Assembly (NCBI GenBank): GCA_028282745.1
Contig: JANQHJ010000023.1
Location: forward strand, 1 to 45,499
DNA: 45,499 nt
DNA from: Sedimentisphaerales bacterium
GTDB lineage: Bacteria; Planctomycetota; Phycisphaerae; Sedimentisphaerales; Anaerobacaceae
Reading direction: 5' to 3'
Part shown: one piece after another, positions 25,101 through 33,639 of the stretch
Layout of the letters: every line of letters starts with the position of its first letter
Position numbering within the stretch: position 1 is the stretch's first letter
Program-made: the position numbers and the translations under genes
The notes under the pieces: model-generated
What the model saw: only the letters and a program-made list of their open reading frames with translations
The model's database searches: none
Told to the model about the DNA's origin: nothing

Positions 25101-27488
25101 TCTTGCTGAATCAAAATCGCCATCTATCGCATATACAATATTAAGGGTTCTAACCGTATTTGCATTAAGATTGTCAAGCAGGAATGATTCGAGAGCATTA
25201 AAGTTCTGATCTCTTTGGGATGTCAGCATAGCCCATGCTAATGCATATTTTTTGTCGGGTGCACTTCGAGCCTGCTGATAAGCTTCGATAAATCTGTTCA
25301 AGGCACGCTTATCATTTTGATCATATGATTGCATTGCTGTTTTCATTGCTTCGGGATAGCCGGCAAGCGCAAAACCACAACATATTACAAGCAATACAGC
25401 GGCTGTTGCTATTTTCCGTGGCAGTCTTCTTCGTATCACTCGCATCAGGAATATAACAAGTGTTATCAACATACAATAGCCGCTCAAGTTTATTGTTTTG
25501 ATTTGCTCGATCGGCTTTGAAGGGACTATTCTTCCGATCTTTGCCGCCAATTCATAATCAGGCTTACAGGATTTGATCTCAAACTCGATTTGCTGAGGAG
25601 GTGGCACTGAAGGTGCTTCCGGCCGTTTATAGAGATAACGACAAATATTCTGGAAAAGTCTTTCAGTATTCTTTTTTGAAAACAGGTCGCTATGGCTAAA
25701 TACGACTTTCCCTAACCCAACATGCCATCCGGTAAGGATTGGATTCGCTCCGGCTTGAACAATCGTATTGGCCGAGAGTTTTCTAATTGCCGGGATGTAT
25801 CTAATATCAGATGGTAAATCAGCGATGTTTATCCCGGTCAAAAGATGATCCCATCCTGATGAGCCAAGAGGATCGCTATTGTTTCTGAATAAATCCGTAT
25901 TTTTAGATGACAATGTTTTGATATCAATCCGAGGCAAAGAGAATCTATCGGCCGCGTGGAAAAATTTTCCACCGCCATACATGCTCATTTCAGAGAGAAA
26001 ACCTGTATGAGTTGCCGGGCCTGTCAGCACAAATGAAATGTTAATATTATCCTCTCGAATGCGGCGCAACAGGCTTTGGTAATCTGCCGATTCGATACCG
26101 CCATCGGTAATTACAACAATATGCCTGGACGCAGCCCGTATGTTTAACAATCCATAGTAAGCCTCTTCAATGGCCGGAAAGATCACAGTACCACCGCCGG
26201 CGGTGAGCCGATTGATTGCACGGTTAAGGTCGATCTGATTTGACGCTGACTGAATCGGAGCTGCCCATTTCCTGTTACCGTAGAATTCTACAATACCGGC
26301 TTTATCATAGTCGCTCAACCTTTTAAAAGTACTGCGAACGATTCCCTTAGCTAAAATCAGCCTTGTACCCTGCATGGAGCCGGATGTATCGACAATAAAG
26401 ACGATGCAACCATCAGGGCTGGATTGTTTGTTTTTATGATGGAGTTTTGCCGGCAATAGATCAGAAAATTCTTTTATATCCAATACATTATCGTTAAGTA
26501 GTTGCTGACCCGACATTACCAGTAACCCCATTCCATTAGTAATTTTTTGCCGTAATCCTCTAATAAAATTATCTGTCATAGTTTGTTCAGAGCAATCGGC
26601 AATAACAAGATGATCGAAACCAGAAATATTATCTCCCGCAATTTGGCTGCAATCAGCGTAATCAGAAATCAGGGAATTGACCGTGTCAAATTCGTTTTCG
26701 CTGCCAATAATCCCAACAGAAGGCCTGGGATATATTCTCGCTTGGATACGACGAGTATTATTACTGATGAATATGTCATTATCTGAAACAATGGATAATT
26801 CATAATCTAATTGGTTCGCACTCGTATCCGCTGGTATAGCAAAGTTATTGAAACCAGGTTTTAATTCGATGGGGATACTGCGCATATCATTTTTCAGGTT
26901 GTTTGTAACTTGCAGCTGACCCGAACAACTGCTGCCGGATTCGATGACAACGTCAATATTTGCTGCTTGATTTCGAGTCAGATATTGCGGCAGAGTTGCT
27001 TTACTGAGAATCACCTCTTTGTCTCTTGCGTAATCAGGAACAAAAAGGTCAAGGCTTATGTTACGTTTACTCATCTCATATACAGTAGCCTTCATTTGCC
27101 CGGTCGTCTGCAACAAGTCGCTGAACAGATATATATGTCCATTTTGACGAATCTGGTTCATTGCATAAAAGAGAGCTGACTCGATATCCGAGATATTTTC
27201 TACAGGTGATTTACCGAATTCAACAAAAGTTCTCCTCGCTCCTTTCGGGATTGACTCAATACTTCTTTGAATTTCGGTATCCATATTTGTCGAATCCATA
27301 CTTTGAGAGCGATCTATGAGTAAGATGCTCATCTCTGAAACATCGTGCCCGACAATAAAAGGTCCACTGGCAGCTACGAGCACAGATGATATCATTATGC
27401 ATATACTTAATTTGCGGGTAAGTATATAAGCTCCAGCAGCAGCAATAACCGCTAAAGGAAGGAACCAGATGTGTTCAAAATAGATCAT
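22188..27488 (-). CDS. Giant membrane protein: two vWA domains fused to a long TPR array
   Basis: A 1766-residue protein. Two N-terminal helices (about 6-22 and 28-47) are followed by a first vWA-like domain with the DxSxS motif ILLIDRSQSM (D59). A beta-rich segment (about 155-255) and a GATase-like Rossmann segment (PRPSVGIIGSENEFDTV..., about 255-345) come next. A second, complete vWA domain has DTSGSM (D367, S369, S371), the MIDAS Thr in GGGTVIFPA (T434) and VVITDGG (D462). Helices at about 667-685 and 692-710 lead to roughly 1050 residues of TPR-type helical repeats. The N-terminal 700 residues resemble large vWA proteins found next to MoxR/DUF58 genes; the fused TPR array is unusual and may replace the separate TPR-containing Bat protein of other operons. 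Its ATG overlaps the BatA-like stop by one base (TAATG). Confidence 0.85.
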   Translation of the reverse strand: MIYFEHIWFLPLAVIAAAGAYILTRKLSICIMISSVLVAASGPFIVGHDVSEMSILLIDRSQSMDSTNMDTEIQRSIESIPKGARRTFVEFGKSPVENISDIESALFYAMNQIRQNGHIYLFSDLLQTTGQMKATVYEMSKRNISLDLFVPDYARDKEVILSKATLPQYLTRNQAANIDVVIESGSSCSGQLQVTNNLKNDMRSIPIELKPGFNNFAIPADTSANQLDYELSIVSDNDIFISNNTRRIQARIYPRPSVGIIGSENEFDTVNSLISDYADCSQIAGDNISGFDHLVIADCSEQTMTDNFIRGLRQKITNGMGLLVMSGQQLLNDNVLDIKEFSDLLPAKLHHKNKQSSPDGCIVFIVDTSGSMQGTRLILAKGIVRSTFKRLSDYDKAGIVEFYGNRKWAAPIQSASNQIDLNRAINRLTAGGGTVIFPAIEEAYYGLLNIRAASRHIVVITDGGIESADYQSLLRRIREDNINISFVLTGPATHTGFLSEMSMYGGGKFFHAADRFSLPRIDIKTLSSKNTDLFRNNSDPLGSSGWDHLLTGINIADLPSDIRYIPAIRKLSANTIVQAGANPILTGWHVGLGKVVFSHSDLFSKKNTERLFQNICRYLYKRPEAPSVPPPQQIEFEIKSCKPDYELAAKIGRIVPSKPIEQIKTINLSGYCMLITLVIFLMRVIRRRLPRKIATAAVLLVICCGFALAGYPEAMKTAMQSYDQNDKRALNRFIEAYQQARSAPDKKYALAWAMLTSQRDQNFNALESFLLDNLNANTVRTLNIVYAIDGDFDSARKLCRRLETDNFLSIDEREQVNSRVANIALISRQFDTVRQYYEQQNNTIALMKVYLLQGQRDEALKIALESKPEKLTSADLFELSKALFQMGFRDLALNNSKILKSRRDEYFYKATEFIAEMLIQSGKTEQAVKQLIDSMGDYVFSEKQLFEIGILLEKAGQTEKAIEIHQAIYDRTKAMDCLMRIAALKSTIGQYDSSYQLWLDLWRQCEQPFMIYQITPYLLDAAAKTGSLVDLVITLEDEIKAGNLDSKQVDLLIDIYTSIGDSFTPIEIVKQYYGSDTLESLKKQYHICRKCRLYRQCKRILKQLIKLDSANASDYLQQMAILAVERDDPNDAIKTAEQIKATKSEFQPEFKAGLLSMLGQHKEAMLAYGQIISQNPENYELWLLWAEQAAKCSETEKEAAIQRLSALLLRETDDNQFLVIVDSLLNLQASKAVLQKAYDITLDRIKTQPDKVYMYRLAIDILSELEPAFSPANILLDASFYAPQRRLAFIREAMDSMGSLSPQRLDMARLLVFMDWQCSPAQHIKLGQLFLENNLSNLAEYLFRCNSLLNAENKNLYFTIADIYQRRSDFEGALTVMLEAFALYPDDLQTLIETASYYEMLGQFSKAYELYTKVYGLAQQQLAIDATQGKENSKNINQADRFKNIAFEGMIITADNNLPKEIKAKYELLMKADPIEPRKKIKRRSASSTDKKETKKKLDLDMIDIELEELIAANVLDSKFARRINDIIYEVSVDQAEYLYDEFDQYSLIMGQSASLQYLQACLAFKVNKKQKAKEIIKQCYLENPGSRTVEFKLKLIMESQRLYKELAEILLTSAQTNPKSSHFWREITKLYYQAGNLEKAKWANAHASGEIHFVLQVLDYLFLYSKEMNIEKMKQYFRKYQINCRGKNKYYALRWNYWDNELNDDKPTERQTAYMVLSQFPQLLDDFERYNKVVYPNRRDYHEYKLAYENIIANSSEKTKNDSSK

Positions 27489-28453
27489 TATACAAGCTTA
27501 TGTTTTTTGATGAGATATATTTCCAGCAGCAATAAAAACAAAACGATACCATATAATGCTTTGTCGAATTTTAAGTTCAGAGAAAAAGATAATCGCTTTT
27601 GAGAGCTATTCTTATTTATTTCTTGAACAGGCCTTCTGTATTTCAACCCGGAACGACCTTCGAGCATTGAAGAAAGCTTTTCTACGAATTCTGGCCCTTG
27701 CCATTGAGTAAATTGGTGCTCAGCTATTAAGTCCAGTACCAAATCAGCCTGGTTTTGGTTCTCACAGTATTCAAACCTTTCATCAGCCATGCAATAGGCT
27801 TTAGCCTGTAACTGAAATTCCCCAGGGAAGTGTACTTGTAACGGAATAATCTTTGGAGCATAATCGGATGCCGGACATGAAATCACATCAAGTCTTTCCT
27901 GGCTGTTCAAGTTTTGGCCGCTAAGGACAATTATTTGTGCATGGGGATCAGCAATTTTTGCTTCTTTAATCGCTTGTTCGAGATTGCTATAGGACGATTC
28001 GCTTGCGATTATTTTGTCGATAGAAGCAAACGCAGACTGCCGATGATCATTTAGATTTGTATGGATTCTCGTGTTCTGCCCAACAGATATTACAATGGCT
28101 CGATCACTTTGTTGCACCAGTTCACGTGCATACTTTTTAGCTTCTGCGAGATTCGTTGCGGGACAGGTATCGATAATTAAGATCTTTTTGTCCAAGGGGG
28201 CAATAGCCGGAGCCAACATAGAAAAAAGTATGAAAAAAACAGCTGTCAACAGGAACAATAGTGTCAGGATCGAGCTTAACTTGCCGAAGATAACATCTCT
28301 CCTTGAAGATTCCATCGCCTTTCGCCAGAACAAAGTCGTTGGAACAATGAGGCTTTTCTGCTGCATTTTCAGGAAGTGGCTAGCAATTAGAACACCGCTA
28401 CTGATAGCAGCTATTACAATTACAAACCAAATTGGAAATCCATTAAATATCAT
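27488..28453 (-). CDS. BatA-like membrane protein with degenerate vWA domain
   Basis: A 321-residue inner-membrane protein with helices at about 8-27 and 59-83 and near the C-terminus (about 298-316). The N-terminus, with VPTTLFWRKAMESSRRD between the first two helices, matches the aerotolerance regulator (BatA) N-terminal domain. The following domain is positioned like a vWA domain, but the metal motif DxSxS reads DTCPA (residues 95-99), so both Ser ligands are lost. It may act as a scaffold rather than a metal-dependent binder. It lies between DUF58 (20 bases) and the giant vWA/TPR gene (one-base overlap). Confidence 0.8.
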   Translation of the reverse strand: MIFNGFPIWFVIVIAAISSGVLIASHFLKMQQKSLIVPTTLFWRKAMESSRRDVIFGKLSSILTLLFLLTAVFFILFSMLAPAIAPLDKKILIIDTCPATNLAEAKKYARELVQQSDRAIVISVGQNTRIHTNLNDHRQSAFASIDKIIASESSYSNLEQAIKEAKIADPHAQIIVLSGQNLNSQERLDVISCPASDYAPKIIPLQVHFPGEFQLQAKAYCMADERFEYCENQNQADLVLDLIAEHQFTQWQGPEFVEKLSSMLEGRSGLKYRRPVQEINKNSSQKRLSFSLNLKFDKALYGIVLFLLLLEIYLIKKHKLV

Positions 28454-28473
28454 ATATTAGTGATCATATTGCC

Positions 28474-29313
28474 TTAAACATACAGTGTCCCGGCTGGAGC
28501 TATTGTCAGCAACTGGTTTTGCAGGCTGTCTTCAAGATTCACGTCTTTATACTGCCAATCCATTTTCAAACAGTGCTTTTCGATTTGATGATAGTAATCT
28601 GCCCTGCATTTTTTATACCTGGCTATCATGCGACTGTCGATATAACACGGCAGAGTCTTATCATTCTGAGAATCAAGCAATTTTAAATTTCCGTTTAAAT
28701 CTGGTTCATGGTCATAGCTGCTGGATAGATTAATAAGCAAAGCAAGCCGATTTGCTATGTTAATGTTTTCTTTGAACTGGCCGAAGCCGTCACTGAATAT
28801 TAAATCAGATACAACGACCACATTTTTTGACATTGATGAAGCTGCGGGACTTAATGAGAGCATTTTTGTATTTCCACCATCAAGCAGCTCGATGTCATGA
28901 TGGACCCGCTGCCATCCACTCTTTCCAGAGTAGCGTTCAAAGCTTCGATTGGAGAAAAGCCTGACCGTCATCCCTTTATTTAAGAGAGAAAAACAGATCG
29001 CGGCTGAAAAACGTTTGACCGCTTTGGTTTTGCCGCTTACAACTACAGAACGCGAAAGATCAGGAATAACTGTAACTTCAGGCCTCTCCAGTTTTTCATA
29101 CCGCCTGGAAAACAAAGTGGAATCTCGCATGTAACGGTTCCAGTCAATATGACGAATATTTTCGCCCGGTGTAAATTGCTGATAATCGTTAAATTCCTGA
29201 CTATCTCCAATATCCCGTGAAGCGAAATCCATTACCGGTTTGTTTTGAATGCGCTTTCTAATGCTTACCTTCAAGCCGGAAAGAATCATCATGTCATCGG
29301 TCGTCAAAAGCAT
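28474..29313 (-). CDS. DUF58-family protein
   Basis: A 279-residue cytosolic protein with the DUF58 core: RDIGDSQEFNDYQQFTPGE, NIRHIDWNRYMRDSTLFSRR, then EVTVIPDLSRS. The last is the vWA-like strand with a D-x-S-x-S pattern. DUF58 proteins are constant partners of MoxR ATPases. The gene starts immediately after the moxR-like stop (TAA directly followed by ATG), so translation is coupled. It probably links the ATPase to its vWA partners. Confidence 0.9.
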   Translation of the reverse strand: MLLTTDDMMILSGLKVSIRKRIQNKPVMDFASRDIGDSQEFNDYQQFTPGENIRHIDWNRYMRDSTLFSRRYEKLERPEVTVIPDLSRSVVVSGKTKAVKRFSAAICFSLLNKGMTVRLFSNRSFERYSGKSGWQRVHHDIELLDGGNTKMLSLSPAASSMSKNVVVVSDLIFSDGFGQFKENINIANRLALLINLSSSYDHEPDLNGNLKLLDSQNDKTLPCYIDSRMIARYKKCRADYYHQIEKHCLKMDWQYKDVNLEDSLQNQLLTIAPAGTLYV

Positions 29314-30309
29314 TTAAACTCCCGAAATAATTTCATTGATGATCCGATCGGAATCAGTCTGATTCGCCGCGGCAGCAAAAGCGAGGATCAGCCTGTGTCG
29401 CAAGGCTATTAGCGATACATCTTTAATATCTTTAAGGCTCACACTGCTCCGTCCATCGATCAACGCCTTCACTTTTGCTAACATTACGATAGATTGGACT
29501 GCTCTTGGTGAGGCTCCTAATATAACATTTTCCCGAACCGATTCAATACTACTGGATTGTGGTTGAGTTGCTCTTACAATTTTTACAACATTTTCAACGG
29601 CAGATTTTGGGACCTCAATATGTGTTACGGTTTGCCGCATCTCTAAGACTTTTTCAGCATTTAGAACCGGTTCAACATCTATTGTTTTCCCTGATGTAGT
29701 CAACTCAAGGATTTGATGATAATCGCTAGGCTCAGGATATTGGATTTTCAGTTTCACCAGGAATCTGTCGAGCTGAGCCTCTGGAAGTGGATACGTTCCT
29801 TCGTGTTCGATTGGATTTTGAGTTGCAATGAAAAAGTTGGGCTTAGGCAGTATAAATACTTCCCTTCCAATAGTGACCTGCCCTTCCTGCATGGCTTCCA
29901 GTAAGGCTGATTGTGTCTTTGGAGTAGCCCTGTTGATCTCGTCAATAAGTATAAAATTGCTAATTACCGGGCCCTGCTCAAAGATGAGTTGGTGTGAACC
30001 ACTGTCAGTTTCAACCAAGGTCTTGTGGCCGGTAATATCGCTCGGCATCAGATCCGGCGTACATTGGATCCTTTCATAACTCAGTGACATACTCTGGGCC
30101 AGGGTTTTTGAAAGCATAGTTTTGCCAATACCGGGAACACCTTCAAGTAAGACATGGCCACCGGTAAAAAATGCGCACAGCACATCTTCTACTAATTCTT
30201 CCTGCCCAATAAAACAACGCTGGATCTGTGTTTTAAGTACGAAAAAATCTTCCCTGAATGTATCAATTTGTTTCTTGGCCTTCTCTAAGCATTCTGTTGG
30301 ACTGCTCAT
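29314..30309 (-). CDS. MoxR-family AAA+ ATPase
   Basis: A 331-residue cytosolic AAA+ protein with Walker A EGVPGIGKT, Walker B FILIDEINRATPKTQ, sensor FFIATQNPIEHEGTYPLPEA and the C-terminal lid (SPRAVQSIVMLAKVKAL). MoxR proteins act as chaperones for assembly or metal loading of protein complexes together with vWA proteins, which matches the downstream DUF58, BatA-like and giant vWA genes. The start ATG has GAGGAA six bases upstream, located inside the end of the preceding gene, so the 47-base overlap with that gene appears genuine. Confidence 0.94.
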   Translation of the reverse strand: MSSPTECLEKAKKQIDTFREDFFVLKTQIQRCFIGQEELVEDVLCAFFTGGHVLLEGVPGIGKTMLSKTLAQSMSLSYERIQCTPDLMPSDITGHKTLVETDSGSHQLIFEQGPVISNFILIDEINRATPKTQSALLEAMQEGQVTIGREVFILPKPNFFIATQNPIEHEGTYPLPEAQLDRFLVKLKIQYPEPSDYHQILELTTSGKTIDVEPVLNAEKVLEMRQTVTHIEVPKSAVENVVKIVRATQPQSSSIESVRENVILGASPRAVQSIVMLAKVKALIDGRSSVSLKDIKDVSLIALRHRLILAFAAAANQTDSDRIINEIISGV

Positions 30310-31612
30310 TTAATTCCTCAAAATATAGTTTTGTAATTTTTTTTAATGACTGTTTGATCGGATCGATATTAATCGACGATTCGCGACTATTACCCGAAGA
30401 AAGAGGTATTCCTTTAACATTTTGTTGTGACTGTAAAGGACTATTGGATTCAAATGATTTTGACTTACCCTTGCCCGGCCTGCTCGGTACATGCACAGTC
30501 ATCATCTGCCCGGGAAATAGAGCTGCCGTAGAACGAGATTTCTTAATAGAGCCCAAGCCCCCACGGCCATTGTCGGGTTTGCCTTTTTTACCGCTTCTAC
30601 CCAATTCTCGACCAGGTGCTGCTCGGTGGTCATCTGTAAAGGGGCGCCTGCTGCTGCTTGCAAAGTCTTTGAGCTTATCTTTCTCCTTGATCTTTGCATT
30701 TAACTGATCTTCGTCAAGCCCGGCATTGATATTTAAAAAGTCAATTTTTATTGCCGTTTCAACTAGCGGCGTTATAGCAGAGCCCGAACCAGTGAAAGCC
30801 GTCTTTGAGATCATTTTGTTTTTATTTCCACTTTGGACAGCGTCTCCTTGTTTTGCCTGATAAAACTTTCTTTCTTTTCTAAGCGTTACTGAGGATCTAC
30901 TTGAACCGGATGTTGTTTGCCCCGATGCGTTAGATGCCCAAAATTGCCCGGTCGCTTGGGTACCCACCGAAGGGAATAAATTAACAAGTTCGGGCATTGT
31001 TTTTTCAATTCCCCTTTCGAAATATCCAGACATATCAATCGATTTAGAAACATTAAAGCCCTCAATTCCTTTTTGAACCTGATTCGCTGCCGATTGCTGG
31101 AATCCACTTCTAATGCTCATAAATGAAGCAAAAATTGCAGCACAAACGATTAAAAATATTAGCTTCTTCACAGCAGGCAGTGGTTGTTTTAACGTTTCCG
31201 GAGAAATAGCGTTTAGCTTATCAATACCTTGGAATATCGCGATTTGAGCAAAACCAGAATCTCTGCCCGATTCTATATATTCAAATGCTGTTGAGATCAT
31301 ATTGTGGTTATTGCTGACTTTGTCTAATTCTTTGGCTACATATATGTATTTTACCTTATAGAAAGATTTGCATATAAGCCACACCCCAATAACACTTAAC
31401 ACAGCCAATATTAAGATTGATGTCCAGAATCGACTTATTTGCAAACCTGTAATTGGTGTGAGAATATAATTGTTAATAATAACGAATAGGCAAATGCTGA
31501 TAATTATAACAACTGTACTATTTAAGATATCAATAAGTACATATCTGAAACGAAGTTGACTCAGTCGTCTTTGAGCAGGTAATAGTTTTTTATGAAATTC
31601 GAGAACATCCAT
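30263..31612 (-). CDS. Membrane protein of unknown function with Ser/Gly/Lys-rich C-terminus
   Basis: A 449-residue protein. Three hydrophobic helices are visible (about 28-50, 63-83 and 148-168). The N-terminal layout, with a soluble helical stretch between helices 2 and 3 (VAKELDKVSNNHNMISTAFE), resembles the DUF4175-like membrane proteins that accompany MoxR/Bat operons; this is tentative. Residues after about 210 are low in hydrophobicity and rich in Ser, Gly, Lys and Arg, probably disordered, and end in a short amphipathic helix. It overlaps the moxR-like gene by 47 bases and follows the aspartic-protease-fold/TPR gene by five bases, so it belongs to the same operon. Confidence 0.7.
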   Translation of the reverse strand: MDVLEFHKKLLPAQRRLSQLRFRYVLIDILNSTVVIIISICLFVIINNYILTPITGLQISRFWTSILILAVLSVIGVWLICKSFYKVKYIYVAKELDKVSNNHNMISTAFEYIESGRDSGFAQIAIFQGIDKLNAISPETLKQPLPAVKKLIFLIVCAAIFASFMSIRSGFQQSAANQVQKGIEGFNVSKSIDMSGYFERGIEKTMPELVNLFPSVGTQATGQFWASNASGQTTSGSSRSSVTLRKERKFYQAKQGDAVQSGNKNKMISKTAFTGSGSAITPLVETAIKIDFLNINAGLDEDQLNAKIKEKDKLKDFASSSRRPFTDDHRAAPGRELGRSGKKGKPDNGRGGLGSIKKSRSTAALFPGQMMTVHVPSRPGKGKSKSFESNSPLQSQQNVKGIPLSSGNSRESSINIDPIKQSLKKITKLYFEELNEQSNRMLREGQETN

Positions 31613-31617
31613 TAGAG

Positions 31618-33135
31618 CTACCTCTGCAATTGCTCGATTGCCGATTTTATGAGGTCACCGCCTCTGGCTTTTAAAATTATCGCTTGTTTTGTAAGTTCTC
31701 CTTGATCATCTGTGATATGGCCTTCAAGAAAATCACAAACATCATTAATACTGAATTGACTCTTGAAGGCAGCATTTTTATTAAGAGCTTTTAATCTATT
31801 GATAGCTTTATCATGTGGCTCCTCGGCAAGCGAAGCTTTGAGATATCGAGCCCATGCTCGCATGTATTCTTTGTTCAATTCATGATAGCGGCCCATTACA
31901 TAGTTTGTAAAAGGATCTTGAGGATTTACAAACAGTGCACTAAGCAGATGTCTTCTTGCCCGAGGCAACTGCTGGTTTTCCAATGCGATCCACCCCTGAT
32001 ATGAGTCAATTCTGCTTCGCAGAATAGGAGCATCTTCAGTCTTTAGCACCTGAACTTTAGCATATTTTAAAAATAATTCAGCTAACTGCATGTTTTTATT
32101 TTCAATAACCTCTTGAGCGTATAATATTAATGCCTCAGCGGCTTGCTTTGGCTGCTTGCCAGCAATTAACCTGTTAATAGCTTTTTCAATTTTATCCTTA
32201 TTTCCAGATTCAACAGCCATGCCGAGTAAAGTGTGAAGTGCTTTGTCTGCAAGTCGTGAATTTGGGTATTTATTCAAATATTTTTTAATAGCACAAGAAT
32301 CTTCTTTGGTATAAGCGTTATAATATTCCTGCTCAGTCAAGTCTGAAATAATGCCGTTCGGATGATCAACAAGGGTTATTAGATTATAAGCAGCATCAAG
32401 GTAAACAACAAAATTCTGCCAGAAACTATTGGCAATTAGGCAGTCGGCATTAACAAGTTTACTGCTCAAATCGTTCTCTGTTCTGACAGCAGTGTAGTCC
32501 CTCAAATTCAATCCGGCAAATTTACAGTTATTAAAGTCTCCACTCTCATTCCCCGCCAATGCGGCTGTATCAACATCAAATACGCATTCGTATTGGCCGG
32601 TGGTTATGATTGCCTGAATACTGTACCCAGGTTCCGGTTCGATTTCACAGAACTTTTGGTTATTAATAATCTTCACATTTAGTTTATGTCCATCTGGGAT
32701 TTCAAAATTACCGCACTCAAGTATTTGATTTTGTATATCGAGCATAATAACAGGCACATCAAGTATTCCTGAGCCGACAAGACCCCAAACCGGAACTTCG
32801 CCAAGTTCGGCAGCATTTTGTTTTGAAAATTCATCGACATGTTCCATTTCTGAAAATATGGGATTGATGCCTTTAAGTTCCCAACCATCTAAATCAACAC
32901 TTAGCAGCTGGTCTTGTTCAAATTCAAGTAATTCAAGGGCATCTTTATGAAGCACCAGCCCATGATCAGAACCGAAGTCAAAGATTAAATTTACATTTAA
33001 GGCTTCATTATCTTTCTCGATGACGGATCGAATGCAAACTGCACCATCGATATATTTAAACCGTATTTGTTCTCCGCCGAAAATAACCGCCGAAGATATA
33101 AACAGCAATAGAAATGTAAAATGTGTTTTCATCAT
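31618..33135 (-). CDS. Exported protein with two degenerate aspartic-protease-fold repeats and TPR tail
   Basis: A 505-residue protein with a signal peptide (about 1-20). Residues about 25-150 have the layout of a retropepsin-like half: LIFDFGSDHGLVLHKDAL at the place of the D-T/S-G active-site loop, and later VWGLVGSGILDVPVIMLD, which resembles the G-x-x-G-x-x-x-L...D segment of that fold. Residues about 150-265 repeat the pattern (AIITTGQYECVFDVDTA, then DCLIANSFWQNFVVYLDAA), but with Thr at the catalytic Asp position. The Asp of repeat 1 is kept; its Thr/Ser partner is Phe. Residues about 280-500 are TPR-like. Proteolysis is therefore doubtful, and a binding role is more likely (inferred). 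It precedes the 449-residue membrane protein by five bases. Confidence 0.68.
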   Translation of the reverse strand: MMKTHFTFLLLFISSAVIFGGEQIRFKYIDGAVCIRSVIEKDNEALNVNLIFDFGSDHGLVLHKDALELLEFEQDQLLSVDLDGWELKGINPIFSEMEHVDEFSKQNAAELGEVPVWGLVGSGILDVPVIMLDIQNQILECGNFEIPDGHKLNVKIINNQKFCEIEPEPGYSIQAIITTGQYECVFDVDTAALAGNESGDFNNCKFAGLNLRDYTAVRTENDLSSKLVNADCLIANSFWQNFVVYLDAAYNLITLVDHPNGIISDLTEQEYYNAYTKEDSCAIKKYLNKYPNSRLADKALHTLLGMAVESGNKDKIEKAINRLIAGKQPKQAAEALILYAQEVIENKNMQLAELFLKYAKVQVLKTEDAPILRSRIDSYQGWIALENQQLPRARRHLLSALFVNPQDPFTNYVMGRYHELNKEYMRAWARYLKASLAEEPHDKAINRLKALNKNAAFKSQFSINDVCDFLEGHITDDQGELTKQAIILKARGGDLIKSAIEQLQR

Positions 33136-33159
33136 TTATTTCCGCTGGCTTTTAGCTGG

Positions 33160-33639
33160 CTATTGTGATTTTTTTAAATAGTTCTTTAATATTTTTGCAG
33201 TTTCAACATCGAACTCTGCAAAGAAAAAACAGTCCTCGTTCCTTAAGCACGCTGCGTTAGTATTTCCATGAAATATGAAATCAATCCTCGCGGTTTTGTC
33301 GCATTTCAACTCGACTCGATAGTCAGGTGTGAATACTTCCATGGCTTTAAAAGATGTTTGCACTTTAGCTTGTTCCATGCACTGAATCAGGACATCCAGA
33401 AAAGATGAGATATCCACTTTGTCATTGCTATCAACAAATACATTTGTTTTTACTTGTCGGCTTGTTTCATTATAGTTCATTTGTATTATCTTAATACTCT
33501 CAGCTTGCTTAAGATAATCATAAACAGCCTTGATATCTCCCTGCCGTTTATCGGAGTTGCTACTTAACAACCAATAACCCACAGCAGCTATGATAGGTAG
33601 AAATACTAACGCTATAACAGTTCTTCTTGTCGATTTCAT
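33160..33639 (-). CDS. Anchored hypothetical protein
   Basis: A 159-residue protein with one N-terminal helix (about 8-25, VIALVFLPIIAAVGYWLL) and a soluble alpha/beta remainder (about 30-159) containing three Cys, two of them in AACLRNEDCFFF. I do not recognise a family. The start codon overlaps the prepilin stop in an ATGA arrangement (33636-33639), so translation is coupled to the prepilin gene. The next gene follows after 24 bases. The signal helix is uncleaved-looking, so it is probably inner-membrane anchored facing the periplasm. Confidence 0.68.
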   Translation of the reverse strand: MKSTRRTVIALVFLPIIAAVGYWLLSSNSDKRQGDIKAVYDYLKQAESIKIIQMNYNETSRQVKTNVFVDSNDKVDISSFLDVLIQCMEQAKVQTSFKAMEVFTPDYRVELKCDKTARIDFIFHGNTNAACLRNEDCFFFAEFDVETAKILKNYLKKSQ

